A program made the translations under genes and the position numbers. A model generated the notes under the pieces. The model ran no database searches. It saw only the letters and a program-made list of their open reading frames with translations, and was not told the DNA's origin. A DNA stretch of 64,000 bases from positions 1 through 64,000 of the IMG/VR virus record IMGVR_UViG_3300028590_000013. The stretch is one strand, 5' to 3'. The stretch is from a virus. Below, one piece after another: positions 1 to 8,606 of this stretch (positions are counted from its first letter, which is position 1; every line of letters starts with the position of its first letter).

Positions 1-57
1 CCACGTGAGCCGCTCCTCTTCATTCATTTCATTTTTTGTGTCGGGCTGAGGCGGGAT

Positions 58-114
58 GGTGGGAGGGGGGTGGTTGACCCCCTTTAGGGGGGCCACCCCC
101 CTACCTCCCACCCC
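58..114. repeat. Large G/C-rich imperfect inverted repeat
   Basis: A G-rich arm (58-73) faces a C-rich arm (93-112), with an inner CCCCC-TTTA-GGGGG hairpin (78-91). The arms pair with a small bulge. No T-run follows on either strand, so it does not look like an ordinary terminator; a cruciform or a G-quadruplex is possible. The rest of 1-205 shows no gene. Confidence 0.6.
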
Positions 115-205
115 AGAGCCTTTGGTGGCAACCGCGGTAGCCTCACTAGCTTTAGTGCGGGCAGGCCTTGCGAAGCTAACGCGCTTGTTCACGTAGCTCT
201 CCTTG

Positions 206-658
206 TCAGGCCGAAGCCGAGCGCACAGAAGAGGCCGGACGATTCCGACGTGCGGCATCGACACCCTTGGAGATCGGCGCCACGTAGCCAGCCTCGCCCG
301 GACGTGGCAGCGGCTTCTTGGCGCGGGCAATGATCTTGGCCAGCTTTCGCGGAGAAGGCTTGCTCACTTGCTTCGTGCGCAGCGCCGACTTCTTCACCAC
401 AGGCTTCGTTTTCGGGCCGGGCTTCGTCGCGTGTTCGGCACCGGGAACGAGGGCGGCGGCATCGACGATGTCGATCTTGTGCGCCTTTGCCCAGCGCTTC
501 ACTTCAGCGGGCTTGAAGAGCACGGCCCGGCTGTCCGTTTCGACGACGGGGAGCGGTTCTTTGCTCGGGCTGCCCTTGCGCCAGGCATGGATGGTCATGT
601 GGCTGACGTCGAAGGCCTGCTGCACGGCTTTGGTGGTGATGGTGTTGCGGGTGGTCAT
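206..658 (-). CDS. MerR/Nu1-like helix-turn-helix DNA-binding protein
   Basis: A protein of 150 residues. The first 60 residues read as a MerR-type winged helix (TTKAVQQAFDVSHMTIHAW, then a PAEVKRWAK helix), as in small phage DNA-binding proteins and excisionases. The rest is a basic, Pro/Lys/Arg-rich tail that may bind DNA non-specifically. It is the only leftward gene at this end and diverges from queE, so a regulatory role is plausible. The start is chosen because a GAAAGGA ribosome site lies about 7 bases upstream, with a TTATATAAT box about 30 bases further up. It could instead be a terminase-small-like protein, but a separate candidate for that sits beside the large terminase. Confidence 0.6.
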   Translation of the reverse strand: MTTRNTITTKAVQQAFDVSHMTIHAWRKGSPSKEPLPVVETDSRAVLFKPAEVKRWAKAHKIDIVDAAALVPGAEHATKPGPKTKPVVKKSALRTKQVSKPSPRKLAKIIARAKKPLPRPGEAGYVAPISKGVDAARRNRPASSVRSASA

Positions 659-687
659 GATTGCGTCCTTTCAGATGGTTGATACGC

Positions 688-702
688 GTCGAGATTATAT
701 AA
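688..702 (-). promoter_or_regulatory. AT-rich promoter-like box (TTATATAATCTCGAC)
   Basis: Read on the minus strand this is TTATATAATCTCGAC, identical over 15 bases to the site before the gene at 6360. It lies about 30 bases upstream of the leftward HTH gene. No -35 hexamer is visible. Confidence 0.6.
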
Positions 703-729
703 GGTTCTGATAAAGATTCGACAGCTCAG

Positions 730-735
730 TATAAT
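730..735 (+). promoter_or_regulatory. TATAAT -10-like box upstream of queE
   Basis: TATAAT lies 31 bases upstream of the queE start, between the divergent HTH gene and queE. No good TTGACA is found at the usual spacing. A GAGGAGCAAC ribosome site follows just before the ATG. Confidence 0.45.
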
Positions 736-765
736 TGAGCGCCACCATCAACCCCGAGGAGCAAC

Positions 766-1500
766 ATGTTCGGCAAAAACCCCATTCGCGGCATCCTCCG
801 CGACCCCCTCAATCTCGCCGTGGAGGACATCTTCTACACGATCCAAGGCGAGGGCCCGCAAGCCGGGCGCCCGGCCCTCTTCATCCGCCTCGCCGGCTGC
901 AATCTCGCCTGTCATTTCTGCGACACGCAATTCGAGAGCAAAGCCGACATGCCCGAGACCGTCGTGGATCTGCTCGAACGCATTTTCGATACCACCACGC
1001 CGAAGCAGCGCGAACTCGTAGTCATCACGGGCGGCGAGCCCATGCGGCAAGATTGGTCGGGGCTTGCCCGCGTTCTCCTCAAGGGCGGCACGGATCTCAT
1101 CCAGGTCGAGACGGCTGGTACTCTCTGGCAGCCGGGCCTCGCCGAGTTCATTGAATCCGGCGACGTTCAGCTTGTGTGCAGCCCCAAGACGCCCCAAGTG
1201 CACCGCCTCATCTCTGAATCCTGCGCGCACTGGAAATACATCATCCGTGGTGGCGAAGTCGATGTCGAAGACGGGCTCCCCAACCGCGGCACGCAGGTCG
1301 CTACGCTTGGCAAGCCCAGCCGCCTCTACCGGCCCTGGGACAGAGGCGCTTGCGATGACTACGGCACCGTGTGGCTCTCGCCTTGCGACGACTACGACGC
1401 TGAGCTGAACAAGGTGAATCTGGAACTCGCACGGGATCTGTGCCTGAAGCACGGCTACCGCTTGAGTCTGCAGATGCACAAGCTCATTCAGGTGCCGTGA
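766..1500 (+). CDS. queE: 7-carboxy-7-deazaguanine (CDG) synthase, radical SAM
   Basis: A protein of 244 residues, normal for the family. QueE rearranges 6-carboxy-tetrahydropterin to CDG, the first committed 7-deazaguanine. The radical-SAM cluster motif CNLACHFC (C45, C49, C52) is intact with the CX3CX2C spacing used by this family. The leading FYTIQGEG and a following ITGGEP segment (SAM binding) are also typical. It sits about 8 kb from queC, folE and the DpdA-like gene, so the pathway is spread over the early block. The stop overlaps the next ATG (ATGA). Confidence 0.93.
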   Translation: MFGKNPIRGILRDPLNLAVEDIFYTIQGEGPQAGRPALFIRLAGCNLACHFCDTQFESKADMPETVVDLLERIFDTTTPKQRELVVITGGEPMRQDWSGLARVLLKGGTDLIQVETAGTLWQPGLAEFIESGDVQLVCSPKTPQVHRLISESCAHWKYIIRGGEVDVEDGLPNRGTQVATLGKPSRLYRPWDRGACDDYGTVWLSPCDDYDAELNKVNLELARDLCLKHGYRLSLQMHKLIQVP

Positions 1501-1931
1501 TGAAGGGCGGCAAACTGGAGCCAGGGGCCGTCTGTGTGGTCATCAGTGAGGCCCGTGGCTATGAGCGCAACATTGGGGTTCTCATCACGCTCGTAGATTA
1601 CGAAGTCAGCGGAACCTGGGGCAGCTTGACTCGGCGGGAGCCGGGTGGCGTGCGCGGCACCTGGACCTTCAAAGAGGCCAGCCGGCCCATCCTTGTGGCC
1701 CAGTATCCTGATCACTTCGTGACTAGCAGCGAACCCTATGAGATCGGTGGGGGCTATTTCTTAGTTCCGGCGTTTGCGCCTCACAGACTCTTGCCCATCA
1801 AGGGCGATGGCACAGGGGAGGAGCTTTGGCGAGAGCAGCCTCTTGCCCATGAGAAGCAGCTAGTCACCGGCCCCATGGCGCTGCAGCATTGGAACTGCCG
1901 CTGCGTTGTGCGGCCTATTGTCAAGCCATGA
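1500..1931 (+). CDS. Hypothetical protein, coupled to queE
   Basis: A protein of 143 residues that I do not recognise. It is mostly beta-strand in character and has a C-terminal HWNCRC cysteine pair. It overlaps queE by ATGA and the next gene by ATGA, so the three are probably co-translated. No signal peptide or membrane segment. Confidence 0.7.
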   Translation: MKGGKLEPGAVCVVISEARGYERNIGVLITLVDYEVSGTWGSLTRREPGGVRGTWTFKEASRPILVAQYPDHFVTSSEPYEIGGGYFLVPAFAPHRLLPIKGDGTGEELWREQPLAHEKQLVTGPMALQHWNCRCVVRPIVKP

Positions 1932-2179
1932 GCGGCATCATCTCTGCAAGACGCGTCACCGAAGAGCTGCTTGAAGTCGAGAGCAGCTACTTCGGAGAAG
2001 TCTTCACGCGGCAGCTCTGGGTGCATGGCAAGGCCAGGAAGGCAGCGCGTTGCGCTAAGTCGGACCGCCCCATCTCCACAGGGGACGACATCTACCGGCC
2101 CTTCGGCAACAAAGCCAATCGCTCGATGCGTGCCCTCGCCGTCGAGATTGAGAAGATCCTCCCGAAGGAAGCATCATGA
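1928..2179 (+). CDS. Small hypothetical protein
   Basis: A protein of 83 residues. The centre (KARKAARCAKSDRPISTGDD, then YRP) resembles a short phage motif with a basic stretch, one cysteine and a YRP turn, but no function follows from it. The ATG at 1928 is chosen because it overlaps the upstream stop; the ATG at 1889 would lie inside the upstream gene. The stop overlaps the exonuclease ATG. Confidence 0.65.
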   Translation: MSGIISARRVTEELLEVESSYFGEVFTRQLWVHGKARKAARCAKSDRPISTGDDIYRPFGNKANRSMRALAVEIEKILPKEAS

Positions 2180-3018
2180 AGAAAGTTCTGCTCTGCGTTG
2201 ACCTGAGCTACCAGAGCTACAGGGCGAGCGCGGCCAACGCCAAGCTCACAAGCCGCCGCATCTTCACGGGTGGCCTCTACGGCTTCTTCATGAGCTTCGC
2301 CGCTGCTGTGCGTGAGACAAGGGCCACACACGTCGCCATCTGCGAGGACAGCAAGCCCTACGTCCGAAGCGAGGAGTATCCCGACTATAAGATCTTTCGG
2401 GCGCGGACCGCGGATCCCGTGCTGAAGGAGAACCACAAGGTCAGCATGGAGATGATCCTCGACACGCTCTATGAGTGCGGCATCAACACGTGGAGCGTCA
2501 AAGGTTTCGAGAGTGACGACCTCATTGCCCACGCCGTCGACATCTATGAGCATCGCTTTGACGCCATCTATGCGCAGTCCAACGACAGCGACCTCTACCA
2601 GCTCTTCGACAAGGAGAACTTCCATCTTTATAACGACGGCATGATGAAGCTCTGGAATGGCAAGCGCCTGGCCAAGGAGCTGGGTATCACGCCGCAGCAA
2701 TACATGATGGCGACGGCGCTCACGGGCACGCACAACGACATCGAGGGCATCCAGGGCGTTGGCATCAAGACTGCGCTCAAGGCCCTCGCTGACGCTTCCC
2801 TCATGCGCAAGTACCGCGACAGCCACGGCCACATCATCGACCGCAACCTCCAGCTTATAAAGCTCCCGCATGCCAGCTTCCCCAGAGGGGAGCGCCTCCC
2901 CCAGCACGACGCCCAGCAATTCAACTCGCGGCGACTCGTCAGAAGCCTCGCGCGATACGACATCGACACGACCAGTGCGATGGTAAACGCCTTTGAGCAG
3001 CTTCTACAGTATAGATAG
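2176..3018 (+). CDS. 5'-3' exonuclease / flap endonuclease
   Basis: A protein of 280 residues, the size of T5/T4-type phage flap nucleases. Metal-binding acidic residues are in the expected order: D9 in the VDLS strand, the CED and EEYPDYK region with its basic helix, GFESDDLIA, and QSNDSDLYQ. A helix-hairpin-helix type segment (NDIEGIQGVGIKTA) follows and would bind the DNA backbone. The likely job is RNA-primer removal during lagging-strand synthesis. It lies just upstream of the helicase genes. The stop codon overlaps the TATAGATA box of the next gene. Confidence 0.9.
   Translation: MKKVLLCVDLSYQSYRASAANAKLTSRRIFTGGLYGFFMSFAAAVRETRATHVAICEDSKPYVRSEEYPDYKIFRARTADPVLKENHKVSMEMILDTLYECGINTWSVKGFESDDLIAHAVDIYEHRFDAIYAQSNDSDLYQLFDKENFHLYNDGMMKLWNGKRLAKELGITPQQYMMATALTGTHNDIEGIQGVGIKTALKALADASLMRKYRDSHGHIIDRNLQLIKLPHASFPRGERLPQHDAQQFNSRRLVRSLARYDIDTTSAMVNAFEQLLQYR
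3010..3017 (+). promoter_or_regulatory. TATAGATA promoter-like box
   Basis: GTATAGATAGG here matches exactly the sites at 18552 and, on the minus strand, 62592-62582. It lies 34 bases upstream of the ATG at 3044 and overlaps the exonuclease stop. No -35 element is seen, as in T4 late promoters (TATAAATA). Confidence 0.6.
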
Positions 3019-3043
3019 GGGTAACTACTTCAGAGGTGACCAC

Positions 3044-3289
3044 ATGCCAGAGACGCCCCGCTACTCCCACACGGAGGGCATCCGACTAGGCCGCAAGCAA
3101 GCCATCAGCGTGCTTATCAAGAACGCCGAGGACTTCGAGCAGATGGCGGCCCAGCAACAACAAGAGTTCGAGGCCCGCGCCAAGGAGCGTTGGTTCCAGG
3201 CCGTGAAGAATCGCACGCAAGCCATTGAATACGCCAGCAAGGCCCGCCTCTTGCGCGGCCAAGCAAAACTCATTGAAGAGCTTCCCTAA
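3044..3289 (+). CDS. Small Gln/Lys-rich helical hypothetical protein
   Basis: A protein of 81 residues, nearly all predicted helix, with a Q/E-rich centre (MAAQQQQEFEARAKERWF). The ATG at 3044 is preferred over 2993 because GAGGTGAC lies just before it and because 2993 lies inside the exonuclease gene. It ends 2 bases before the helicase ATG, so it is probably part of the replication operon. No recognised function. Confidence 0.65.
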   Translation: MPETPRYSHTEGIRLGRKQAISVLIKNAEDFEQMAAQQQQEFEARAKERWFQAVKNRTQAIEYASKARLLRGQAKLIEELP

Positions 3290-3291
3290 AA

Positions 3292-4743
3292 ATGGACAAC
3301 GACGAGAGACTCAGCGGCACGCTACAGGAGAACATCCTGTCCGTGCTTTGCTTCGACGACAAATTCTGTAAGCTGGTCTGCGCGACGGTGAGCCCCAAGC
3401 TCTTTGAGAGCACGGTCTTCCGCGAAGTCGCAGGCCATGCCATGGACTACATCGAGCAATACGGGGAGCCCATCAAGGAGCACCTCCCCGACCACCTCGA
3501 GTCCATCCTCATGGGCGACGACGCCCGCAAGGCTTCGACCTACAAGCGGCTGCTCGACAACCTCTTCTTGAGCAAGGATGGCGTCAACGGCGCCTACGTG
3601 GTTCAGCAGCTGCACAAGTTCGTGCGGCAGCAGAACATCAAATCCGGCTTGGCTGAAGCCATCGAAGCCGTGAACGACGGCCGCATCGACGATGCCGAGC
3701 TGGCCATGCAGAAGAGCCTCAACACGCAGGCCGTGGCTTTTGAGCCGGGCCTGCGCCTGGATAACGTGGACGACCTTGGCGCCATCCTCGACGATCCAGA
3801 GGAGGAGGGCTTCGACATGGGGATTCCGATGCTCGATGAGCGGGGAATCATCCCCAGGCGCAAAGAGCTTTACATGCTCATGGCCCCGCGTGGCAAAGGC
3901 AAGTCGTGGTTCCTCACGCATTGCGCCAAGCAAGCGCTGAAGAGCCGCTGGAGCGTGCTGATCGTCACCTTGGAGATGAGCGAGCGCCGCTACGCAGCAC
4001 GGATGCTGCAGAGCCTCTTCTCCATCAGCCGCCGTGAAGGCAGCGTCCTCGTGACCCGCTTCAGCAAGGACCGCGACGGCGATCTCCAGAGCTTCATCGA
4101 AGAGAAGATCGAGCGGCCCAGCATGAAGGACGAGGACATCCGCGCCTTCCTCATGCGCAAGGCCAAGAGCCAGTTCATGAAGCGCAAGCGCCTCGTCATC
4201 AAGGCCTTCTCCACGAAGCGCCTGACGATCCCCATGCTCAACGCCTACCTGGACGGTCTGCAGCGCTTCGAGAACTTCACGCCCGATGCCGTCATCATCG
4301 ACTATCCCGACCTCTTCGCCATGGATGCCAAGGCACAGAAGCGCGATGAAGTGGGCCGCATCGTGGAGGAGCTGCGCGGCATCGGCAATGACAGGAATGC
4401 CGCCATGATCACGGTGACGCAGGGCAACCGGGAGAGCGAGAAGGCGACCACGGTGACCGGCGACATGGTGGCCGAGGACATCAGCAAGCTTGCCACGGCG
4501 GACGTGCTGCTCACGTTGAGCCAGACCGCGGCGGAGTATGCCCTGGGCCTGGCGCGCCTCTTCGTGGAGAAGGTGCGCAATGAAGAGGGCAAGATGACGG
4601 CCCTCATTACGCAGGCCTATGCCATCGGTCAATTCTGCCTTGACAGCGTGCGCCTCAGCATCGACTACTGGGAGATGATGAAGGACCGCGGTGAGCGCAA
4701 CGGCCGGCGCCGCAAGCGCAGCGATGACGACGAGGAGGAATGA
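3292..4743 (+). CDS. DnaB-like replicative helicase (RecA fold)
   Basis: A protein of 483 residues. An alpha-helical N-terminal third (about 1-160) is followed by a RecA-type ATPase core: Walker A APRGKGKS near 205-212, Walker B DAVIIDYPD near 340, and an ITVTQGNR sensor strand near 375. This order is that of DnaB/gp41-family helicases that unwind the fork and recruit primase. The C-terminus is a charged tail (RRRKRSDDDEEE). Primase, clamp and polymerase are in the same block. No helicase-loader gene was identified. Confidence 0.88.
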   Translation: MDNDERLSGTLQENILSVLCFDDKFCKLVCATVSPKLFESTVFREVAGHAMDYIEQYGEPIKEHLPDHLESILMGDDARKASTYKRLLDNLFLSKDGVNGAYVVQQLHKFVRQQNIKSGLAEAIEAVNDGRIDDAELAMQKSLNTQAVAFEPGLRLDNVDDLGAILDDPEEEGFDMGIPMLDERGIIPRRKELYMLMAPRGKGKSWFLTHCAKQALKSRWSVLIVTLEMSERRYAARMLQSLFSISRREGSVLVTRFSKDRDGDLQSFIEEKIERPSMKDEDIRAFLMRKAKSQFMKRKRLVIKAFSTKRLTIPMLNAYLDGLQRFENFTPDAVIIDYPDLFAMDAKAQKRDEVGRIVEELRGIGNDRNAAMITVTQGNRESEKATTVTGDMVAEDISKLATADVLLTLSQTAAEYALGLARLFVEKVRNEEGKMTALITQAYAIGQFCLDSVRLSIDYWEMMKDRGERNGRRRKRSDDDEEE

Positions 4744-4756
4744 TCGTGGGCCTCAT

Positions 4757-6322
4757 ATGCTGATTAGCCGCCGTGCCGTCGCCGAGTACTTGGAGCGCGA
4801 CTTCAATAGCTACCTGTGGATGAAGAAGCTCCCGCTGGAGAAGATCGAGCGGGAGCTTTCCTATCTCAAGGTGCGGCCTCGCTTCAAGACGGTGCCCTGG
4901 CTGCACCAGCTCGTGTGCTTCTACATTTGCCTCATCGAGCCGCGCTTCCTCTTGCTGCTGGACATGGGCACTGGCAAGACTAAGATCCTGCTTGACGTGC
5001 TGACGCAGCTCATCAGGGAGAAGAGGGTGGAGCGCGCCCTCGTCACGGTGCCGCGCATCATCAATATCGACAGCTGGGTGCGCGCCGCCGACCAGCACTC
5101 GAACCTTGAACCTAATCGCATTGACGTCTCCGACATCGAAGAGAAGCGCCACCGCTTGCTCAATCCCATCGGCGAGTTGAGCATCATCGACTATGCGGGC
5201 TTGCGCCTGGCTCTGAGCAAGAAGAAAAAGGGTGGTGGCCTGGAGCGCGATGAGAGCCTTGTGCGGCAAGTGCAGAAGCTCTACAACTTCGTGGCGCCCG
5301 ACGAGAGCCATACGCTGAGCAATCACGACAACCTGCAGTACGGCATCATGCGCAAGCTCGCGCGCCGCGCTGACTATGTCTACGCCGCCACGGGGACGCT
5401 CTTCGGCGCCGACGTGGAGGATCTCTGGAGCCAGTTCTACCTCGTCGACCAGGGCGAGACCTTCGGCCCCAATCTCGGCATCTTCCGCGCCGCCTTCTTC
5501 ACGGAGAAGCAAGACAAGTGGAAGGGCGCCTTGTACCGCTACAACAAGCGGATGGACCACGATCTGCACCGAATGCTGCAGCACCGCAGCATTCGCTACG
5601 AGGATTACGAAGTCAGCGATCTCCCCAAACGCGTGCCCCTGCGCAAGATCTACGACATGGGGGACGAGCAGCGTGAGCATTACTTGCGAGCACTCGAGGG
5701 CCTCATCAATGCCGGTGGCGTGCTCAGCGATCTTGATGCCCAGTGGACGCGCATGCGGCAAATCAGCAGCGGCTACCTGGCGTGGAAGGACAACCTTGGC
5801 GACCACGTGCTGCGCTTCGCACACAACCCGAAGCTGGAGGGCCTCGTGTCCATCGTCAATGAGCTGGGCCGCAAGAAGATCATCATCTGCCACGACTACA
5901 CGGAAACGGGCAAGATGATCGTGGAGCGCCTCAAGAAGGAGGGCAACAAGGTCGAGTGGCTCTACGGGGGCACCAAAGATCGTTCAACCCTCATGAAGCG
6001 CTTCATGACCGATCCCAGCGTCAAGGTCCTGGTGATGAACACCATTGCCGGTGGCACGGGCACAGACGGCCTACAAGAGGTCGCCCATCACCTCGCCTTC
6101 TATGAGACGCCCACGAGCCCCAGCGTGCGCAAGCAGGCCGAGAAGCGCGTGCACCGATCCGGCCAGGAGCGCCGATCCTTCATCATCGACCTCATCATGG
6201 ACAAGAGCCTGGATCAGGGCCTGCTTGACAACATAGCGGCGGGGATCGACTGCCATGAGCGCGTCGTCAACGGCCGGCTGCCACAGAAAAAATTCTTCCT
6301 GACGGCCGCCCACGAGAGGTGA
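4757..6322 (+). CDS. SNF2/SF2-type DNA helicase
   Basis: A protein of 521 residues. Motif I is DMGTGKTK, motif II is DESH (in VAPDESHTL), and motif VI is the QAEKRVHRSGQERR arginine finger, which is the SNF2/RapA style. Related phage enzymes (T4 UvsW type) remodel branched DNA and R-loops and move replication from origin-dependent to recombination-dependent. The ATG at 4757 is chosen because the ATG at 4691 lies inside the helicase gene. A further in-frame ATG at 4724 cannot be excluded. The gene ends just before a TTATATAAT box. Confidence 0.85.
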   Translation: MLISRRAVAEYLERDFNSYLWMKKLPLEKIERELSYLKVRPRFKTVPWLHQLVCFYICLIEPRFLLLLDMGTGKTKILLDVLTQLIREKRVERALVTVPRIINIDSWVRAADQHSNLEPNRIDVSDIEEKRHRLLNPIGELSIIDYAGLRLALSKKKKGGGLERDESLVRQVQKLYNFVAPDESHTLSNHDNLQYGIMRKLARRADYVYAATGTLFGADVEDLWSQFYLVDQGETFGPNLGIFRAAFFTEKQDKWKGALYRYNKRMDHDLHRMLQHRSIRYEDYEVSDLPKRVPLRKIYDMGDEQREHYLRALEGLINAGGVLSDLDAQWTRMRQISSGYLAWKDNLGDHVLRFAHNPKLEGLVSIVNELGRKKIIICHDYTETGKMIVERLKKEGNKVEWLYGGTKDRSTLMKRFMTDPSVKVLVMNTIAGGTGTDGLQEVAHHLAFYETPTSPSVRKQAEKRVHRSGQERRSFIIDLIMDKSLDQGLLDNIAAGIDCHERVVNGRLPQKKFFLTAAHER

Positions 6323-6326
6323 ATCT

Positions 6327-6335
6327 TTATATAAT
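6327..6335 (+). promoter_or_regulatory. TTATATAAT promoter-like box
   Basis: TTATATAATCTCGAC starts at 6327, 33 bases upstream of the ATG at 6360. The same 15 bases occur in front of the leftward HTH gene. It begins 4 bases after the helicase stop. Confidence 0.6.
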
Positions 6336-6359
6336 CTCGACATCTCTAGGAGCATCCAC

Positions 6360-6605
6360 ATGTCCAAACCCAGTCCGACAGGGCGCCTCAGCGAAAGCAA
6401 GCCCGAGCTTCAGGAATTGCCGAGTACCCCTTATCGCCGCAAATTCGCCCTCGTGTCGGCGCTGCTCACACGCCCGGAGGGGAAGAGCTGGCTTGTTCAG
6501 CGCCTCTATGCTGAGCGCTTGCGCCTGCTGGCTGAACAGCGGCAGCTCGGGCAGCTTGCCATTAAAAAGGCCATCGCGGCTTTCCTCGCCTCCTTCAAGC
6601 GCTGA
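6360..6605 (+). CDS. Small basic hypothetical protein
   Basis: A protein of 81 residues, Leu/Arg-rich and helical in its second half (RLYAERLRLLAEQRQLGQLA). A TAGGAGC ribosome site precedes the ATG. It is followed 2 bases later by the primase GTG and starts a new transcript unit after the AT-rich box. No recognised function. Confidence 0.65.
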   Translation: MSKPSPTGRLSESKPELQELPSTPYRRKFALVSALLTRPEGKSWLVQRLYAERLRLLAEQRQLGQLAIKKAIAAFLASFKR

Positions 6606-6607
6606 TC

Positions 6608-7624
6608 GTGGCGCGCGTCTTCGATTGGGAGAAGCTGCTCCGTGAGCGGCGCATCCCTTACGCCGAGAGCGGACCCAACATAAAGCGGGGCGAGATAGGC
6701 ATTCGCTGCCCCTTCTGCGGCAGCGCGGATCCTTCCATGCACATGGGCCTGAGCCGCGAGACAGGTTGGTATTCCTGCTGGCGCAACCGCAAGCAGCACA
6801 GCGGCAAGAGCCCTCTGCGCCTCATCATGAAGCTCCTTGGCGTGCCATACGGCATGGCCAGGGAGATTGCGGGGCTTGGCGATGACTACGTAGACCCCGA
6901 AGGCTTCGACGCCATCGCCGCCGCCTTCATGGGGCGCATGGGGGGCACAGGCCGCAAGGAGGAGGTCCAACGACGTCGCCTGCATCTGGACCCGGAGTTC
7001 CAGGTGATCGAGGCACGTGGGCGAACAAGACGCCATCACGAGTACCTCGTGGAGGACCGCGGCTTCAATCGACCTGGGGACGTCGATCTCCTGGGCCGCC
7101 TCTACGGCATCTGCGCTGGCGTGAATGAAGCCTGGCGTGACCGCATCATCTTGCCCTACTACCTCGATGCCCAGCTCGTGACCTGGACGGGGCGCGCCAT
7201 CGGCAAGTCCTACATCCGCTACCGCGATCTGGAGATTGAGGAGAGCGTGCTGCCGCCCAAGCTCACACTCTACAACCACGACTGCGTGAGCGCAGGCGGC
7301 AAGGCTTTGATCCTTCAGGAAGGCCCCTTTGATGCCTTGAAGGTGGACTTCTATGGGCGGCGCTTCGGTGTGCGCTCTATGGGCCTCTCAACGAACTCCT
7401 TGCAGGATGCTCAGGCCTTTCTCCTGCAGGAGGCTGCCGACCGCTTCGAGCGGATAGTCGTGATGATGGACAATGCCAACAAGCTGGCTGTGATGGATTC
7501 CCTCAGGATGCAGCAAGAGCTTGCATTCCTCCCCAACGTAAAGATCGCCCCTGTGCCCTTCAAGCGCAAGGATGGGGGCGAGCTGTCCGCCGATGAAGTA
7601 GAAGAATGGGCGCAAGCCCTTTAG
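6608..7624 (+). CDS. DNA primase (zinc finger + Toprim)
   Basis: A protein of 338 residues. An N-terminal zinc ribbon is visible: CPFC at C34/C37, then C57 and H64. The Toprim core follows with LILQEGPFDALKV (glutamate) near 240 and VVMMDNANK (aspartate) near 285. It makes RNA primers for lagging-strand synthesis with the upstream DnaB-like helicase. The third metal ligand pattern (C and H rather than CXXC) suggests a CHC2-like finger. GTG start at 6608. Confidence 0.87.
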   Translation: MARVFDWEKLLRERRIPYAESGPNIKRGEIGIRCPFCGSADPSMHMGLSRETGWYSCWRNRKQHSGKSPLRLIMKLLGVPYGMAREIAGLGDDYVDPEGFDAIAAAFMGRMGGTGRKEEVQRRRLHLDPEFQVIEARGRTRRHHEYLVEDRGFNRPGDVDLLGRLYGICAGVNEAWRDRIILPYYLDAQLVTWTGRAIGKSYIRYRDLEIEESVLPPKLTLYNHDCVSAGGKALILQEGPFDALKVDFYGRRFGVRSMGLSTNSLQDAQAFLLQEAADRFERIVVMMDNANKLAVMDSLRMQQELAFLPNVKIAPVPFKRKDGGELSADEVEEWAQAL

Positions 7625-7632
7625 GAGAGCCC

Positions 7633-7998
7633 ATGGCTAATTGGAAGACATACATGAACAGCGACTTCGCGGGATGCCGCTTGCTCGCCTATGCGCACGA
7701 CAACTGCCGCAATCGCGACGTGCGCCTCTACCTCATCCCCGGTGAATGGGAAGCCGTCGGCGTCACCGATGGCGTCGACAAGTGGGTGGCCCCGGCTGTG
7801 CGCGACATCATGAGCGTCGACATTCCGAAGCTCTTGAGAATGCTACAGGCCGGAGATGACATCCCCAAGCCCACGCCGCTTGTGCGCCGTCAGCGCGAAG
7901 CTCTTGTCGTCGAAGAAGAGCCCCAGCCCAAAAAGCGCCCCCGCGTTGTCATTGAAGACCAACCCCAGCCAAGGAGAAGCCGTGTCCAACTCGTATGA
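7633..7998 (+). CDS. Hypothetical protein with basic Pro/Lys tail
   Basis: A protein of 121 residues. The first 75 residues look globular; the tail alternates Pro, Lys, Arg and Glu (EEPQPKKRPRVVIEDQPQPR). The tail overlaps the start of the sigma-like gene by 17 bases, so the two are probably coupled. An AGGAGAGCC ribosome site precedes the ATG. No recognised domain. Confidence 0.65.
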   Translation: MANWKTYMNSDFAGCRLLAYAHDNCRNRDVRLYLIPGEWEAVGVTDGVDKWVAPAVRDIMSVDIPKLLRMLQAGDDIPKPTPLVRRQREALVVEEEPQPKKRPRVVIEDQPQPRRSRVQLV

Positions 7999-8524
7999 AC
8001 CCATCTTCAAAGGCCCCATTGAGGGATTCGTTGTCAATTCGCTGAAGACCAACTTCTGGCGTATCGAGGCCTCGTGTACGATGGATGATGCTCTTCAGGA
8101 GGCCCGCTGCGCCTTCTTGCGCGTGGCACACAAGTACCCAGGCGTGGAAGCCCCCCAGTTCATGGCGCTGTTCAAGATGGCATGGCACAACAAGCTCACA
8201 GACCTCGCGAACGACGACACGAAGCTGCGCGCCATGGTGCCCCTACTTGCGCGCTCCGAGGACTCAGACTATGAAGTCGACACCGTGGGCGAGCTGGACA
8301 ACGAAGGCGCCCTCGGCGTGGCGATACGTCAGGCGCCCAAGGAAGTGCAGGCAGTCATCAATCTCTTTCTGTCTGCTCCCCAGGAGATCCTGGATCTCGC
8401 GCTACGTGGCTGGAGCGCCAAGGGCCGCCGCAAAACGGACGGTAGCCGCCGCATCTGCCGTTTGTTGGGCCTGGACGAGAATCTCGACGTGCTCGCTCTT
8501 GTGGAGGATCACTTCACGAAATAG
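7982..8524 (+). CDS. RNA polymerase sigma-70 region-2-like factor
   Basis: A protein of 180 residues with a GTG start after AAGGAG. Residues 23-80 follow the sigma region 2 pattern: NFWRI, an acidic DDALQEA helix, CAFLRVAHKY, then FMALFKMAWHNKLTDLA. The C-terminal half (QAPKEVQAVINLFLSAPQE, then a helix ending RICRLLGL) could be a degenerate region 4. Comparable small factors in phages redirect host polymerase to late or middle genes. The many AT-rich boxes in this genome are natural candidate targets. The family assignment rests on pattern only. Confidence 0.6.
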   Translation: MSNSYEPIFKGPIEGFVVNSLKTNFWRIEASCTMDDALQEARCAFLRVAHKYPGVEAPQFMALFKMAWHNKLTDLANDDTKLRAMVPLLARSEDSDYEVDTVGELDNEGALGVAIRQAPKEVQAVINLFLSAPQEILDLALRGWSAKGRRKTDGSRRICRLLGLDENLDVLALVEDHFTK

Positions 8525-8547
8525 AGAGACACAGCAAAATTCCCCCG

Positions 8548-8555
8548 TATATTTC
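8548..8555 (+). promoter_or_regulatory. TATATTTC promoter-like box
   Basis: GTATATTTCC lies in the 82-base gap between the sigma-like gene and the gene at 8607, 59 bases upstream of the ATG. It resembles the site at 23196 (TATATTTA). Confidence 0.45.
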
Positions 8556-8606
8556 CACAGCCATTTTGGCTACCCAACCCGCTTTAACTAACGGAGCACA
8601 CAGCAA

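Noticed and set aside
3322-4632. 436-residue minus-strand open frame opposite the DnaB-like helicase
   Set aside because: Composition is His/Leu/Val-rich shadow coding and the sense strand has Walker motifs.
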